DNA of 38,507 bases from Nocardia amikacinitolerans NBRC 108937 (GCF_001612615.1 NZ_BDAU01000049.1:1-38507), one strand, 5' to 3'; positions 1 to 7,600 are shown, counted from the first letter of the stretch. Made by a program: numbers and translations. The notes: generated from the letters alone by a model not told the origin.

Positions 1-47
1 GGCTGTACCGATGCAAGGCTAGTCGCTGACCGCCTCGCGACGTACCG

Positions 48-75
48 CGCGCCCGCCGCACCGAGGGCGGGCGCG
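48..75 (-). terminator. GC-rich hairpin terminator after the alkB paralogue
   Basis: A perfect 10-bp inverted repeat, CGCGCCCGCC (48-57) and GGCGGGCGCG (66-75), with an 8-base loop lies 4 bases beyond the stop codon of the minus-strand alkB paralogue. There is no U-run, as is common for actinobacterial terminators. Bases 1-47 hold nothing I can identify. Confidence 0.55.
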
Positions 76-79
76 GCGC

Positions 80-1237
80 TCAGGCCGTCGCGCGGTAGCT
101 CGCGAGGATCCGGGTGCGCTTGCGCGGCTGGATGTTCGCGCGGGTGATGTCGCCGTCGTAGTGGGCGAGAACCCGGTGGTCCATGATCGAGCGCCACAGC
201 GGCGGGATGGCCGCGAACACGATCATGCTCGCGTAGCCCGCGGGCAGCTGCGGGGCCTCCTCGGAGCTCCGCAGTGTTTGGTACCGACGTCCAGGATTGG
301 CGTGGTGGTCGCTGTGCCGCTGCAGGTGGAACAGGAAGATGTTTGTGACGAGCCGGTCGCTGTTCCAGCTGTCGCGCGGGGAGCAGCGGGCCCAGCTGCC
401 GTTGGGCCTGCGTTCGCGCAGCAGGCCGTAGTGCTCGACGTAGTTGACCGTCTCCAGCAGGGCAGCGCCGATCACGGCCTGCAACAGCAGCCAGGGCAGC
501 ACCGCGAGGCCGAAGGCGGCGAGCAGCGCGCCGAACAGCACCAACGTCATCGCCCATGCCTGCAGAACGTTGTTGTGTACGGTCCACCAGGGCAGGCCCT
601 TGCGCGCGAGGCGCTCCTTCTCCAGCGCGAGCGCGGACCGGAAACCGCCCGCGACGCTGCGCGGCAGGAACTCCCACAGCGACTCACCGAGCCGCGCGCT
701 CGCCGGGTCGTCCGGCGTCGCGACACGGACGTGGTGGCCGCGGTTGTGTTCGACGTAGAAGTGTCCGTACCCGGACTGCGCGAGCGCGATCTTGGCCAGC
801 CAGCGCTCCATGTGCTCGACCCGGTGGCCGAGTTCGTGCGCGGCGTTGATGCCGATGCCGCTCACGAAGCCCAGCGTGGCCGCCAGCCCGAGCTTGTCGA
901 GCACGCTCAGTTCGTCGCCCGCCCACATGTAGGCGGCGATGATCAGGCCGATCAGCTGGATCGGCAGGAACAGGTAGGTGCACCACCGGTAGTAGCGATC
1001 GTTGGACAGCAGCTCGTAGTCCTCGTCGCGCGGATTGCTGCCGTCCTCGCCGACCAGCCAGTCCAGCAACGGAATGACCATCAGCACGATGATCGGTCCG
1101 ATCCACCAGAACACCGCGGCGCCAGTGTGCAGCACGAGCTGTGAGGGCAGCAACGCGGAAGCCGGTGCGATCAGGCCGAGAACCCACAGATGGCGTTTGG
1201 GATCAGCCGATCCCGCCGGTTTGCCAACCGTTTGCAC
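80..1237 (-). CDS. alkB: Alkane 1-monooxygenase (AlkB-type), second paralogue
   Basis: Integral-membrane non-haem di-iron hydroxylase (385 aa) that oxidises the terminal carbon of n-alkanes to 1-alkanols, taking electrons from rubredoxin. All family histidine boxes are visible: HELGH (~134-138), EHNRGHH (~163-169), NYVEHYG (~265-271) and LQRHSDHH (~305-312), between hydrophobic segments. The frame is open back to a TTG at 1324, but GTG 1237 lines up with the N-terminus of the neighbouring AlkB and follows a GGGG stretch. It lies downstream of alkB-rubA-rubB-tetR on the same strand, separated by 238 bases, and has no rubredoxin gene of its own. It probably shares the operon's rubredoxins. Substrate range cannot be read from the sequence. 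Confidence 0.9.
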   Translation of the reverse strand: MQTVGKPAGSADPKRHLWVLGLIAPASALLPSQLVLHTGAAVFWWIGPIIVLMVIPLLDWLVGEDGSNPRDEDYELLSNDRYYRWCTYLFLPIQLIGLIIAAYMWAGDELSVLDKLGLAATLGFVSGIGINAAHELGHRVEHMERWLAKIALAQSGYGHFYVEHNRGHHVRVATPDDPASARLGESLWEFLPRSVAGGFRSALALEKERLARKGLPWWTVHNNVLQAWAMTLVLFGALLAAFGLAVLPWLLLQAVIGAALLETVNYVEHYGLLRERRPNGSWARCSPRDSWNSDRLVTNIFLFHLQRHSDHHANPGRRYQTLRSSEEAPQLPAGYASMIVFAAIPPLWRSIMDHRVLAHYDGDITRANIQPRKRTRILASYRATA

Positions 1238-1373
1238 GTTTGCCCCGCTAATTAAGAATCCTAACTCCGATGTATGAGAATACTTACAGCCTTGCGGTCC
1301 GTTACACCGGAGTTCGCGGACCAAACGTGTCGACCGTTACAAGCGTGGCGGTAGGTTTTTCAGGGAGTTCACA

Positions 1374-1389
1374 TGTGACAGCAGTCACC
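1374..1389. promoter_or_regulatory. CRP/GlxR-like site upstream of the alkB paralogue
   Basis: TGTGA-CAGCAG-TCACC matches the CRP/GlxR consensus TGTGA-N6-TCACA at 9 of 10 defined positions. It is centred about 144 bases upstream of the GTG of the second alkB, in the gap after the TetR gene. It suggests cAMP-responsive control of this paralogue (inference). The rest of the 1238-1475 gap holds AT-richer sequence near 1245-1290, probably the promoter, and a weak hairpin just after the tetR stop. Confidence 0.45.
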
Positions 1390-1475
1390 GCATACCTCCC
1401 GCAAATCGGGGCTTTGCCCCTAAGGTTCCCCTAACCAGAGTGCCCGGACGCCCCTATTTCCCGGGGGGCGTTCCC

Positions 1476-2123
1476 CTAATCGAGCGAATCCGGGGCAGTC
1501 GATCGACCCACTTCGCGGGCGGCGAGAATCGCCTCCGCGTAGGGCCCGAGGAGTTCGGCGAGATCGGCGGGCGCGTTGCGGCCCGGCGCGGGCGGCGTCG
1601 GAATGTAGCTGAGCGCGATGCGGACCAGCGCGCCGGCCAGCACGACCGACTGCTCCTCTGTCGCGTCCACCCAGCTGTGCTGGAACACCGAGGACAGCCG
1701 CTCGGTGGCGTGTTCGACCAGCGGCGCGGCGTCCAGCGTGATCAGGCGCAGCAGGTCCAGCTTCACCTCGCCCGCGATCAGCGACTGGATCAGCGGATCG
1801 GCGGCGGCGTCGAGGAAGAAGCCGGAGAGCGCTTCGCGAAAGGCTGCGCGAACGTCGCCCTCGTTGCCCGCGATGGCGCTGCGGACGTGGTCGACCAGGT
1901 CGTCGGCTAGGCGCAGGGCGTACCCCTGTGCGAGGCCGGCGCGCGAACCGAACTCGTTGTACAGCGTCTGCCTGCTGACCCCGGCCCGCGCCGCGACGTC
2001 GCCGAGCGTGATCTTGGACCAGTCACGCTCGGTGAGCAGTTCGCGCATGGCGTCGAGGACGGAGGTGCGCAGGAGTTCCCGCGCCGCCTCCTGATACGGA
2101 ACCCTCGGTCCATTGCGCGGCAT
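1476..2123 (-). CDS. TetR-family regulator of the alk operon
   Basis: 215-aa TetR/AcrR-family repressor. The N-terminal helix-turn-helix is clear (ITLGDVAARAGVSRQTLYNEF), followed by an all-helical ligand domain. It is the last gene of alkB-rubA-rubB-tetR, the layout known in Rhodococcus, Dietzia and Mycobacterium, where the homologue (AlkU/AlkX type) represses the operon and is relieved by alkane-derived fatty acids or similar effectors. The gap after rubB is short. The frame extends to a TTG at 2159, but ATG 2123 after GCGGGT is preferred. Its likely operators are the palindromes upstream of alkB at 3826-3845 and 3861-3875 (inference). Confidence 0.85.
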   Translation of the reverse strand: MPRNGPRVPYQEAARELLRTSVLDAMRELLTERDWSKITLGDVAARAGVSRQTLYNEFGSRAGLAQGYALRLADDLVDHVRSAIAGNEGDVRAAFREALSGFFLDAAADPLIQSLIAGEVKLDLLRLITLDAAPLVEHATERLSSVFQHSWVDATEEQSVVLAGALVRIALSYIPTPPAPGRNAPADLAELLGPYAEAILAAREVGRSTAPDSLD

Positions 2124-2163
2124 ACCCGCGAGGTTGTCACGGGCATCCGCCCCAGTCAAAATC

Positions 2164-2346
2164 TCACGACCGCTCGATCTCGACCATGAAGAAGTCGGCC
2201 TTGGCCGCGCCGCAGTCCGGGCAGCTCCAATTGTCCGGGATGTCGTCCCACCTGGTGCCGGGCGCGATGCCGTCTTCGGGCCAGCCCTTGGCCTCGTCGT
2301 ATTCGAAGCCGCACTGGATGCACTGGTACAGCTTGTATTCGGTCAC
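2164..2346 (-). CDS. rubB: Rubredoxin 2
   Basis: 60-aa rubredoxin, a one-iron electron carrier that reduces AlkB and is itself reduced by an FAD-dependent rubredoxin reductase not found in this window. The two Fe-binding knuckles are visible: CIQCGFEYDE near the N-terminus and SCPDCG near the C-terminus, with the typical GTRWDDIPDNW between them. GTG 2346 overlaps the TGA of rubA (GTGA) and has GGAG 8 bases upstream, so translation is probably coupled. It resembles the AlkG2-type rubredoxin normally paired with AlkB. Confidence 0.95.
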   Translation of the reverse strand: MTEYKLYQCIQCGFEYDEAKGWPEDGIAPGTRWDDIPDNWSCPDCGAAKADFFMVEIERS

Positions 2347-2516
2347 GAGGTCACTCCTACCGGTTCGAAATCGATCTTCTCCCGCACGCCGCAGTCCGGG
2401 CAGCACCAGTCGTCGGGCACGTCCGCCCACCGGGTGCCTGCCGGAAACCCTTCGTGCGGAGCACCTTTGGTCTCGTCGAAGATGTAATCACAGACAGGAC
2501 AACGGTATGCGCTCAT
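2343..2516 (-). CDS. rubA: Rubredoxin 1
   Basis: 57-aa rubredoxin with knuckles CPVCDYIFDE and CCPDCG and the segment GTRWADVPDDW. It starts at ATG 2516, overlapping the alkB stop (ATGA), and ends overlapping the rubB GTG, so alkB-rubA-rubB are translationally coupled. Of the two rubredoxins it is closer to the AlkG1 type, which in other actinobacteria often cannot replace AlkG2 in hydroxylation assays (family knowledge). Two consecutive rubredoxins are the norm in actinobacterial alk operons. Confidence 0.95.
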   Translation of the reverse strand: MSAYRCPVCDYIFDETKGAPHEGFPAGTRWADVPDDWCCPDCGVREKIDFEPVGVTS

Positions 2517-3748
2517 GATTGCACCCCCGCCCCATAGCGCGCGAGGATCCGTTCCCGCTTGCCCGGGTGGATGTTGGCCAGGGTGATGTCGCCGCCGTAG
2601 TGCGCGAGCACCCGCTTGTCCATCACCTTGCGCCACAACGGAGGAAAGTAGGCGAGCAGGATCATGCTGGCGTAGCCGCTCGGCAGGTTGGGCGCGCCGT
2701 CCCAGCTGCGCAAGGTCTGGTAGCGACGGGTGGGATAGGCATGGTGATCGCTGTGCCGCTGCAGGTGGTACAGGAAGATGTTGGTGACGATGTGGTCGCT
2801 GTTCCAGCTGTGCATCGGCGCGGGCCGCTCGTAGCGGCCGGTGTCGGTGCGCTGACGGACCAGCCCGTAGTGCTCGAGGTAGTTGACCGCCTCCAGCAGG
2901 CTGAAACCGATCACGGCCTGCAAGACCAGGTAGGGCAGCACGCCGAGTCCGAACACCCCGACCAGCGCCGCGTGCAGCACGACCGACATCAGCCAGGCCG
3001 AGAGCACCTCGTTCCGCAGGGACCATAGCTTTTTGCCCAACCGCTCGAGCCGCACCTTCTCCAACCGCCACGAGGACTTCAGTCCGCCCCACACGGTTCG
3101 CGGCCAGAACGCCCAGAAGGTCTCGCCCACACGGGAACTCGCCGGATCCTCCGGGGTGGCGACGCGAACGTGGTGGCCGCGATTGTGCTCGATGTAGAAG
3201 TGGCCATAGAACGATTGCGCCAGCGCGATGCGCGACAGCCACCGCTCCAGGTCGACCTTCTTGTGCCCGAGTTCGTGCGCGGTGTTGATCCCGATGCCGC
3301 CGATCGTGCCGACCGTGATGGCCAGGCCGATCTTGTCCACGACGTGCAGGCCGCCGTCGATGCCGAGCCAGCCGAGGTCGTCGGCGCTGATCAGGTAGCA
3401 GGCCATGATCAGCGAGGCGTATTGGAACGGCAGGTAGAGGTAGGTGAGGTAGCGGTAGTACTTGTCGTTCTCCAGGTACTCCATCACCTCGTCGGGCGGG
3501 TTCTCGCCGTCCGGGCCGAAGAAGATGTCGGCCAGCGGGATCACCAGGTAGACCAGGATCGGGCCGAGCCAGAACGGCACCTGCGCGAGGCGATGCCAGC
3601 CGAGTTCGTTGAGCGCCCAGATGAGCGGAAGCCCGATCGTGAACAAGCCGGTCGGCGCGAACAGCCCCCAGAGCCAGAGATAGCGCTTGCGATCACGCCA
3701 GGCCGGTGCTTCGACCGGGCGCTGCGGCGCGTCGGCATCCGTCGACAT
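2513..3748 (-). CDS. alkB: Alkane 1-monooxygenase
   Basis: 411-aa membrane di-iron alkane hydroxylase and first gene of alkB-rubA-rubB-tetR. Histidine boxes are HELGHK (158-163), EHNRGHH (187-193), NYLEHYG (289-295) and LQRHSDHH (329-336). Several hydrophobic helices precede the first box and lie between boxes two and three. ATG 3748 follows GGGAG at good spacing. The protein resembles the paralogue at 80-1237 along its whole length, which points to duplication within this lineage. It starts alkane use by making 1-alkanols. The promoter region at 3749-3875 carries two palindromes likely bound by the operon's TetR protein. Confidence 0.96.
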   Translation of the reverse strand: MSTDADAPQRPVEAPAWRDRKRYLWLWGLFAPTGLFTIGLPLIWALNELGWHRLAQVPFWLGPILVYLVIPLADIFFGPDGENPPDEVMEYLENDKYYRYLTYLYLPFQYASLIMACYLISADDLGWLGIDGGLHVVDKIGLAITVGTIGGIGINTAHELGHKKVDLERWLSRIALAQSFYGHFYIEHNRGHHVRVATPEDPASSRVGETFWAFWPRTVWGGLKSSWRLEKVRLERLGKKLWSLRNEVLSAWLMSVVLHAALVGVFGLGVLPYLVLQAVIGFSLLEAVNYLEHYGLVRQRTDTGRYERPAPMHSWNSDHIVTNIFLYHLQRHSDHHAYPTRRYQTLRSWDGAPNLPSGYASMILLAYFPPLWRKVMDKRVLAHYGGDITLANIHPGKRERILARYGAGVQS

Positions 3749-3825
3749 CGATGTCTCCCATCAGTGCGGCGCACACCGGGGTGTGACGCACAATACTTCT
3801 GAGGTGGACATTAGAACGACAACTG

Positions 3826-3845
3826 TCTCTTGTCTAGACAAAAGA
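3826..3845 (-). promoter_or_regulatory. Palindrome overlapping the alkB promoter (candidate TetR operator)
   Basis: The 12-bp perfect palindrome TTGTCTAGACAA (3830-3841) extends to 20 bp with 9 of 10 pairs matching. Read on the minus strand it overlaps a possible -10 (TAGACA, 3836-3831) lying 16 bases after a possible -35 (TTTACA, 3858-3853). A TetR dimer bound here would block alkB transcription (inference). Confidence 0.5.
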
Positions 3846-3860
3846 ATTGATTTGTAAAGA

Positions 3861-3875
3861 TGTTATGACATAACA
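3861..3875 (-). promoter_or_regulatory. Perfect 15-bp palindrome upstream of alkB
   Basis: TGTTATG-A-CATAACA is a perfect inverted repeat just upstream of the proposed -35 of the alkB operon. Its sequence differs from the palindrome at 3826-3845. It may be a second site of the same repressor or a site for another regulator. Confidence 0.5.
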
Positions 3876-3905
3876 AAAGGCGTCCGGCCGGAACCGGACG
3901 CCTTT
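3876..3905 (-). terminator. Rho-independent terminator of the Nudix/F420 transcript
   Basis: AAAGGCGTCCGG (3876-3887) pairs perfectly with CCGGACGCCTTT (3894-3905) around a 6-base loop. On the minus strand it lies 15 bases after the Nudix stop and is followed by TTTTG. It insulates the alkB promoter from upstream transcription. Confidence 0.8.
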
Positions 3906-3920
3906 CCCTATGCGCGCTCG

Positions 3921-4439
3921 TCAGTACAACAAGACTTCGGCATCCTCCGGCAGCGCATTCACCGGCCACCACCGCAGATCAGTCGATTCCGCGCTGCGCA
4001 CCGGCACCGCGCCGGCGGGCGCGGTGATACGGAACAGCAGATCGAGGTGGCGGGTCGGCACACCGAGCGAACAGGTGATCGGATGCGCCTGCGCACCGTA
4101 GAGGCCGGGCTCGATCCGCAGCCCGGGGATGCCCGACTCCTCCGTCGCCTCCCGCAGCGCGGCGTCGGCGACGGTCTCGTCGCCCTCCTCGCAGTGCCCA
4201 CCGAGCTGAATCCAGCGCCCCACCTTCGGATGCAGGGTCAGCAGCACCTCGCCGGCGTCGTGCGAGAACACCACGGCGGAGGCCGTGATGTGACCGGGCG
4301 CGTGCTCGCGCAGACAGCCGCGCGGCGCGGAACCGAGGAAGGCCAGCATGGCCTCCCGCAGCGACCGGTCCTGGTCCACCACGGGACGCCAGGTCTCCAG
4401 CAGCGAGGTCGCGGACGCGTGCAACGACTCGGCGCTCAC
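3921..4439 (-). CDS. Nudix hydrolase
   Basis: 172-aa Nudix-fold hydrolase, expected to cleave a nucleoside-diphosphate-linked substrate using Mg2+. The Nudix box is clear (GGHCEEGDE...REATEESGI), but there is one extra residue between the glycine and the first glutamate relative to GX5EX7REUXEEXGU, a variant I recall from other actinobacterial members. The substrate is unknown. GTG 4439 after GGGGCGG avoids overlapping fbiB. An alternative ATG at 4496 would overlap the fbiB end by 20 bases and give 191 aa. It is third in the fbiA-fbiB-Nudix direction and ends at a strong terminator, so it probably belongs to the F420 transcript. Confidence 0.85.
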   Translation of the reverse strand: MSAESLHASATSLLETWRPVVDQDRSLREAMLAFLGSAPRGCLREHAPGHITASAVVFSHDAGEVLLTLHPKVGRWIQLGGHCEEGDETVADAALREATEESGIPGLRIEPGLYGAQAHPITCSLGVPTRHLDLLFRITAPAGAVPVRSAESTDLRWWPVNALPEDAEVLLY

Positions 4440-4476
4440 CGTGCCGCCCCGCCGAGAACTCGGGTCGACCGCTCGC

Positions 4477-5820
4477 TCACAGCTCGACCAACCCATCCCC
4501 CGGCCCCGCCACCCTGCGCGGCGTCAGCTCCTCCAGCGGATGCCCGATGGCGATGGCGCCCAACGGGTTCCAGTCCGCGGCGAGACCGAGCACGTCCCTG
4601 GTGATCTCGGGGGCGAAGATGGTCGAGCCGATCCAGCAGCTGCCGATCCCCTCGGTGGCGAGCGCGACGAGCAGACCCTGCACGGCCGCGCCCACCGCCA
4701 CGGTGAACATGGTCCGCTCGGCCGCGCGACGGCGTTCGTCGGGATAGTCGTGCGCACCGTCCGGCACGCAGAACGGGATGATCACCTCGGGGGCGTCGAA
4801 CAGGATCCGGCCGCGCGCCACGCGCCGCTCCACCCGCTCGGGGTCGCGTCCGTCGGCCGTGAGGTCGGCGCGCCACTTGTCGGCCATCGCCTCCAGCAAC
4901 CGGTTTCGCAGATCGCGGTCGCGCAGCCAGACGAAGCGGACCGGCCGGGTGTGATGCGGCGCGGGCGCGGTCAGCGCGACCGAGACCGCCGCGCGAATGC
5001 GCTCGGGATCGACCGGGGTGTCGGCGAACTGGCGCACCGAACGCCGCAGCAACAAGGCCTCGCCGCGTCCACGCTCGATGGCCTCGGCGGTGCCGAGCCA
5101 GAACAGGTCGTCGGTGCCGCGGCGCAGCAGATCCGTCGCGCCCGAACCGTCGTCGACGAACGGCAGCCCGCGCACCACCGCGACCGGGACGCCGCCCAGC
5201 TTGCCCTTCACCAGATCCGCGGCGGCGGCAAGCTCGTCGGCGACGGCCACCTGGGTGACGTGCAGTTCGTTGCCCTGTCCGTCCACCGAGCCCGCGTAGT
5301 CGTGCAGCACCCGCAACCCGGCCGCGCCGATGGCGGCGTCGATTTGCCCGTTGCGCCAGGCCCGTCCCATGGTGTCGGTGATGACGACGGCGACGGTCAC
5401 GCCGAGCCGTTCGGCAAGCGCGGCGCGCAGCGCCTTGGCACTGCCGTCCGGATCGCTTGGCAGCAGCACCAATTCGCCCTGCTCGACATTGGAACCGTCC
5501 ACACCGGAGGCCGCTTGGACGATACCGAGCTTGTTCTCGGTGATCAGGGTGCGGCCCTTGCGCGCGAGCACCCGCACGGCCTCCTGGTCCACCAGCGCCC
5601 GGCGCGCGGCGTCGCGCTCCTCGGGATCCAGTGGCGCGGCGACGATTCGGCCCTCGGCCTTGGCGACGATCTTGCTGGTGACCACGAGGATGTCGCCGTC
5701 GGCCAGCCAGGGCGCGCGAGCGGCGATGTGCTCGGCGACGTCGTCGCCGGGACGGAACTCCGGCAGGCCGGTGACGGGCAGGATGCTCAGCTCGCCCGCG
5801 GCGTGGTCGATCGAGGTCAC
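4477..5820 (-). CDS. fbiB: F420-0:gamma-L-glutamyl ligase / FMN reductase FbiB
   Basis: 447-aa two-domain enzyme of coenzyme F420 maturation. The N-terminal ~245 residues are the CofE-type ligase that adds glutamates to F420-0. The C-terminal ~200 residues are a nitroreductase-fold FMN domain (RRSVRQFADTPVDPERIRAA onward), known in mycobacteria to reduce dehydro-F420 and allow tail extension. GTG 5820 overlaps the fbiA stop (GTGA), so the frame extension up to 6039 is not used. The length closely matches the mycobacterial protein as I remember it (~448 aa). It is in an operon with fbiA. Confidence 0.95.
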   Translation of the reverse strand: MTSIDHAAGELSILPVTGLPEFRPGDDVAEHIAARAPWLADGDILVVTSKIVAKAEGRIVAAPLDPEERDAARRALVDQEAVRVLARKGRTLITENKLGIVQAASGVDGSNVEQGELVLLPSDPDGSAKALRAALAERLGVTVAVVITDTMGRAWRNGQIDAAIGAAGLRVLHDYAGSVDGQGNELHVTQVAVADELAAAADLVKGKLGGVPVAVVRGLPFVDDGSGATDLLRRGTDDLFWLGTAEAIERGRGEALLLRRSVRQFADTPVDPERIRAAVSVALTAPAPHHTRPVRFVWLRDRDLRNRLLEAMADKWRADLTADGRDPERVERRVARGRILFDAPEVIIPFCVPDGAHDYPDERRRAAERTMFTVAVGAAVQGLLVALATEGIGSCWIGSTIFAPEITRDVLGLAADWNPLGAIAIGHPLEELTPRRVAGPGDGLVEL

Positions 5821-6815
5821 GGCTTCACCCCCGCGAGATCCAGTGCCTCGCGCACGATTTCGGCGGTCGTCGGCGGGTCGGTCATGAGCAGCGGCACGCT
5901 GCGCACCTCGACGCCTGGCACGTCGGCGGTGTCGGTGCTGTGGATGAGCCAGCCGTCGAGAATGCCGGTGGCCGAGCGGGCGCCGTAGTAGCGGCCGATC
6001 GCCTCGGCCGTCGTCTCGACGCCGATCACCGACAGGCACTCGTCGGCCATGCCGCGCAACGGCTTTCCGTCGATCACGCCGGAGACGCCGATCACCTTCG
6101 CCTCGGTGGTGCGCAGCGCGCCGCGGATGCCGGGCACCGCGAGGATGGCGCCGATGCTCACCACCGGGTTGGACGGCGCGAGCAGCACCGCGTCGGCGGA
6201 CGATATGATATCCGTCACATTTGGGGCCGGTTTTGCTTCATCCGCCCCGATTGTGGCGAATCCATGGGTGTCGATGTTCGCGCGGTATCGAACCCACCAC
6301 TCTTGGAAATGGATCGCGCGGCGTTCGCCAGGGTTCTCGGGGTCACTGACAACCACATGCGTTTCACAGCGATCGTCGGTTGCCGGGATCAGTTTCACGC
6401 CGGGTTGCCACCGGTTGCAGAGCGCTTCGGTGACCGCCGAGAGTGGATACCCGGCGCGCAACATTTCGGTGCGAATCAAGTGCGTCGCGATATCGCGATC
6501 GCCCAAGCCGAACCAGTCCGGCTGCGCGTGATATTCCGCCAGCTCCTCCTTGGCGTGCCAGGTCTCGCCGACCCGGCCCCACCCCCGTTCGGTATCGATC
6601 CCTCCGCCGAGGGTGTACATGCAGGTATCGAGGTCGGGGCAGATGCGGAGGCCGTGCATCCAGACGTCGTCGCCGACGTTCACGATCGCGGAAACGTCGG
6701 CTTCCGGCAGCAGTTCCCGCACGCCCTGCAGGAAGCGCGCGCCGCCGACTCCGCCGACAAGGACGGCGATCTTGGGCCCCTTGGCGGGCGCGATGTCCGC
6801 TTGTTGTCCAGTCAC
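5817..6815 (-). CDS. fbiA: 2-phospho-L-lactate/PEP guanylyl transferase step enzyme FbiA
   Basis: 332-aa FbiA/CofD transferase that joins the activated three-carbon acid (phosphoenolpyruvyl-diphosphoguanosine in mycobacteria) to the deazaflavin Fo, making dehydro-F420-0. Motifs are GGVGGARF at the N-terminus, DLDTCMYTLGGG, and SNPVVSIGAILAVPGIRGAL. The reading frame runs to 6956, but GTG 6815 gives the family length (~331 aa). It has no Shine-Dalgarno sequence and a TAGGCT box 8 bases upstream, suggesting a leaderless message. It is followed by coupled fbiB and faces whiB2 across a 345-bp gap, as in mycobacteria. Confidence 0.93.
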   Translation of the reverse strand: MTGQQADIAPAKGPKIAVLVGGVGGARFLQGVRELLPEADVSAIVNVGDDVWMHGLRICPDLDTCMYTLGGGIDTERGWGRVGETWHAKEELAEYHAQPDWFGLGDRDIATHLIRTEMLRAGYPLSAVTEALCNRWQPGVKLIPATDDRCETHVVVSDPENPGERRAIHFQEWWVRYRANIDTHGFATIGADEAKPAPNVTDIISSADAVLLAPSNPVVSIGAILAVPGIRGALRTTEAKVIGVSGVIDGKPLRGMADECLSVIGVETTAEAIGRYYGARSATGILDGWLIHSTDTADVPGVEVRSVPLLMTDPPTTAEIVREALDLAGVKP

Positions 6816-7160
6816 ATCCGCACAGCCTATGCGGTGGCGAAGCGAGCGGTGTTCGGGCCATATTTGCTGGTCATTTGCTATGCCATACACCAAGATCAGC
6901 ACGGAAATCGGTCGCGGATAGTAACGGAATAGCGACGGCGGCTTGACCATCGACACGTCCGGCGTGTCTAATCACAGTCATGTCATTCCGGGTTCGCGCG
7001 AGAGTGCAAGGCGCGGACGACTTTTCGAACAGATGTTCGAGCCGGGATGACGCGCTCGGGGATGTCCGCGGGACTACGTCGCGGGGTAGGGCCGTCGGTG
7101 TGCGTGTTGGTCCGACGGAAAGAATCATTCTGCGCTAACACACAGTGAGGAGGCGGAGCG
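6816..7160. promoter_or_regulatory. fbiA-whiB2 divergent intergenic region
   Basis: 345 bases without a gene. The plus strand has a plausible promoter, TTGACC (6943-6948), 18 bases, TCTAAT (6967-6972), which would give whiB2 a leader of about 180 nt. An SOS box lies in that leader (7025-7040), and a small palindrome AGAATcATTCT is at 7121-7131. On the minus strand TAGGCT precedes the fbiA GTG. Long whiB2 leaders are common in actinobacteria. Confidence 0.5.
7025..7040. promoter_or_regulatory. LexA-type SOS box upstream of whiB2
   Basis: TCGAAC-AGAT-GTTCGA matches all 12 defined positions of the mycobacterial LexA consensus TCGAAC-N4-GTTCGA. It lies 120 bases upstream of the whiB2 ATG. If LexA binds, it would roadblock the proposed promoter at 6943-6972 or control a second promoter close by (inference). 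Confidence 0.75.
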
Positions 7161-7538
7161 ATGGCCAACGATATGGTCTCGCAACCCGATTCCACAGCAG
7201 GCGCAGCACGTGGCGTCTGCGCAGACATCGGCCGGAGCGAGCAAGACGGCGGTGACGCGGTGTCGACACCCCGGCTCAGCCTGGTCGTGACGGGCTTCGA
7301 CGAGATGTTCGAAAGCATCGAAGAGCAGTGGCAGGAGCGTGCCCTGTGCGCGCAGACCGATCCGGAGGCGTTCTTCCCCGAGAAGGGCGGCTCGACCCGC
7401 GAGGCGAAACGGATCTGCATGGGCTGCGAGGTACGCGACGAGTGCCTGGAGTACGCACTCGCACACGATGAGCGCTTCGGCATCTGGGGCGGCCTCTCCG
7501 AGCGGGAGCGCCGGCGCCTCAAGCGCGGTATCGGCTGA
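7161..7538 (+). CDS. whiB2: WhiB-family transcriptional regulator WhiB2
   Basis: 125-aa WhiB protein, a [4Fe-4S]-binding transcription factor. The four cysteines are in RALCAQ, then ICMGCEVRDEC, followed by the FGIWGGL turn and a basic ERERRRLKR tail. The C-terminal ~90 residues look nearly identical to M. tuberculosis WhiB2 as I remember it. WhiB2/WhmD/WhiB orthologues control septation and division. ATG 7161 has AGGAGGCGGAG upstream. It adds ~35 residues compared with mycobacterial WhiB2, and an in-frame GTG at 7260 is an alternative. The SOS box upstream suggests a link to DNA damage. Confidence 0.95.
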   Translation: MANDMVSQPDSTAGAARGVCADIGRSEQDGGDAVSTPRLSLVVTGFDEMFESIEEQWQERALCAQTDPEAFFPEKGGSTREAKRICMGCEVRDECLEYALAHDERFGIWGGLSERERRRLKRGIG

Positions 7539-7588
7539 CACACAGGTGTCGCACCGACCTCGATGCGCGGGGTCGGTGCGAGTTCACC

Positions 7589-7594
7589 TAGATT
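7589..7594 (+). promoter_or_regulatory. -10 box for a leaderless start
   Basis: TAGATT followed by 6 bases and then ATG 7601, with no Shine-Dalgarno sequence. This is the actinobacterial leaderless layout in which the start codon's first base is the transcription start. Confidence 0.5.
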
Positions 7595-7600
7595 TTGGGT

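Noticed and set aside
4348..5988. 546-aa plus-strand frame across the fbiB region
   Set aside because: It has shadow composition (Arg/His/Gln/Gly-rich, no domains) and is antisense to fbiB, which is convincing.
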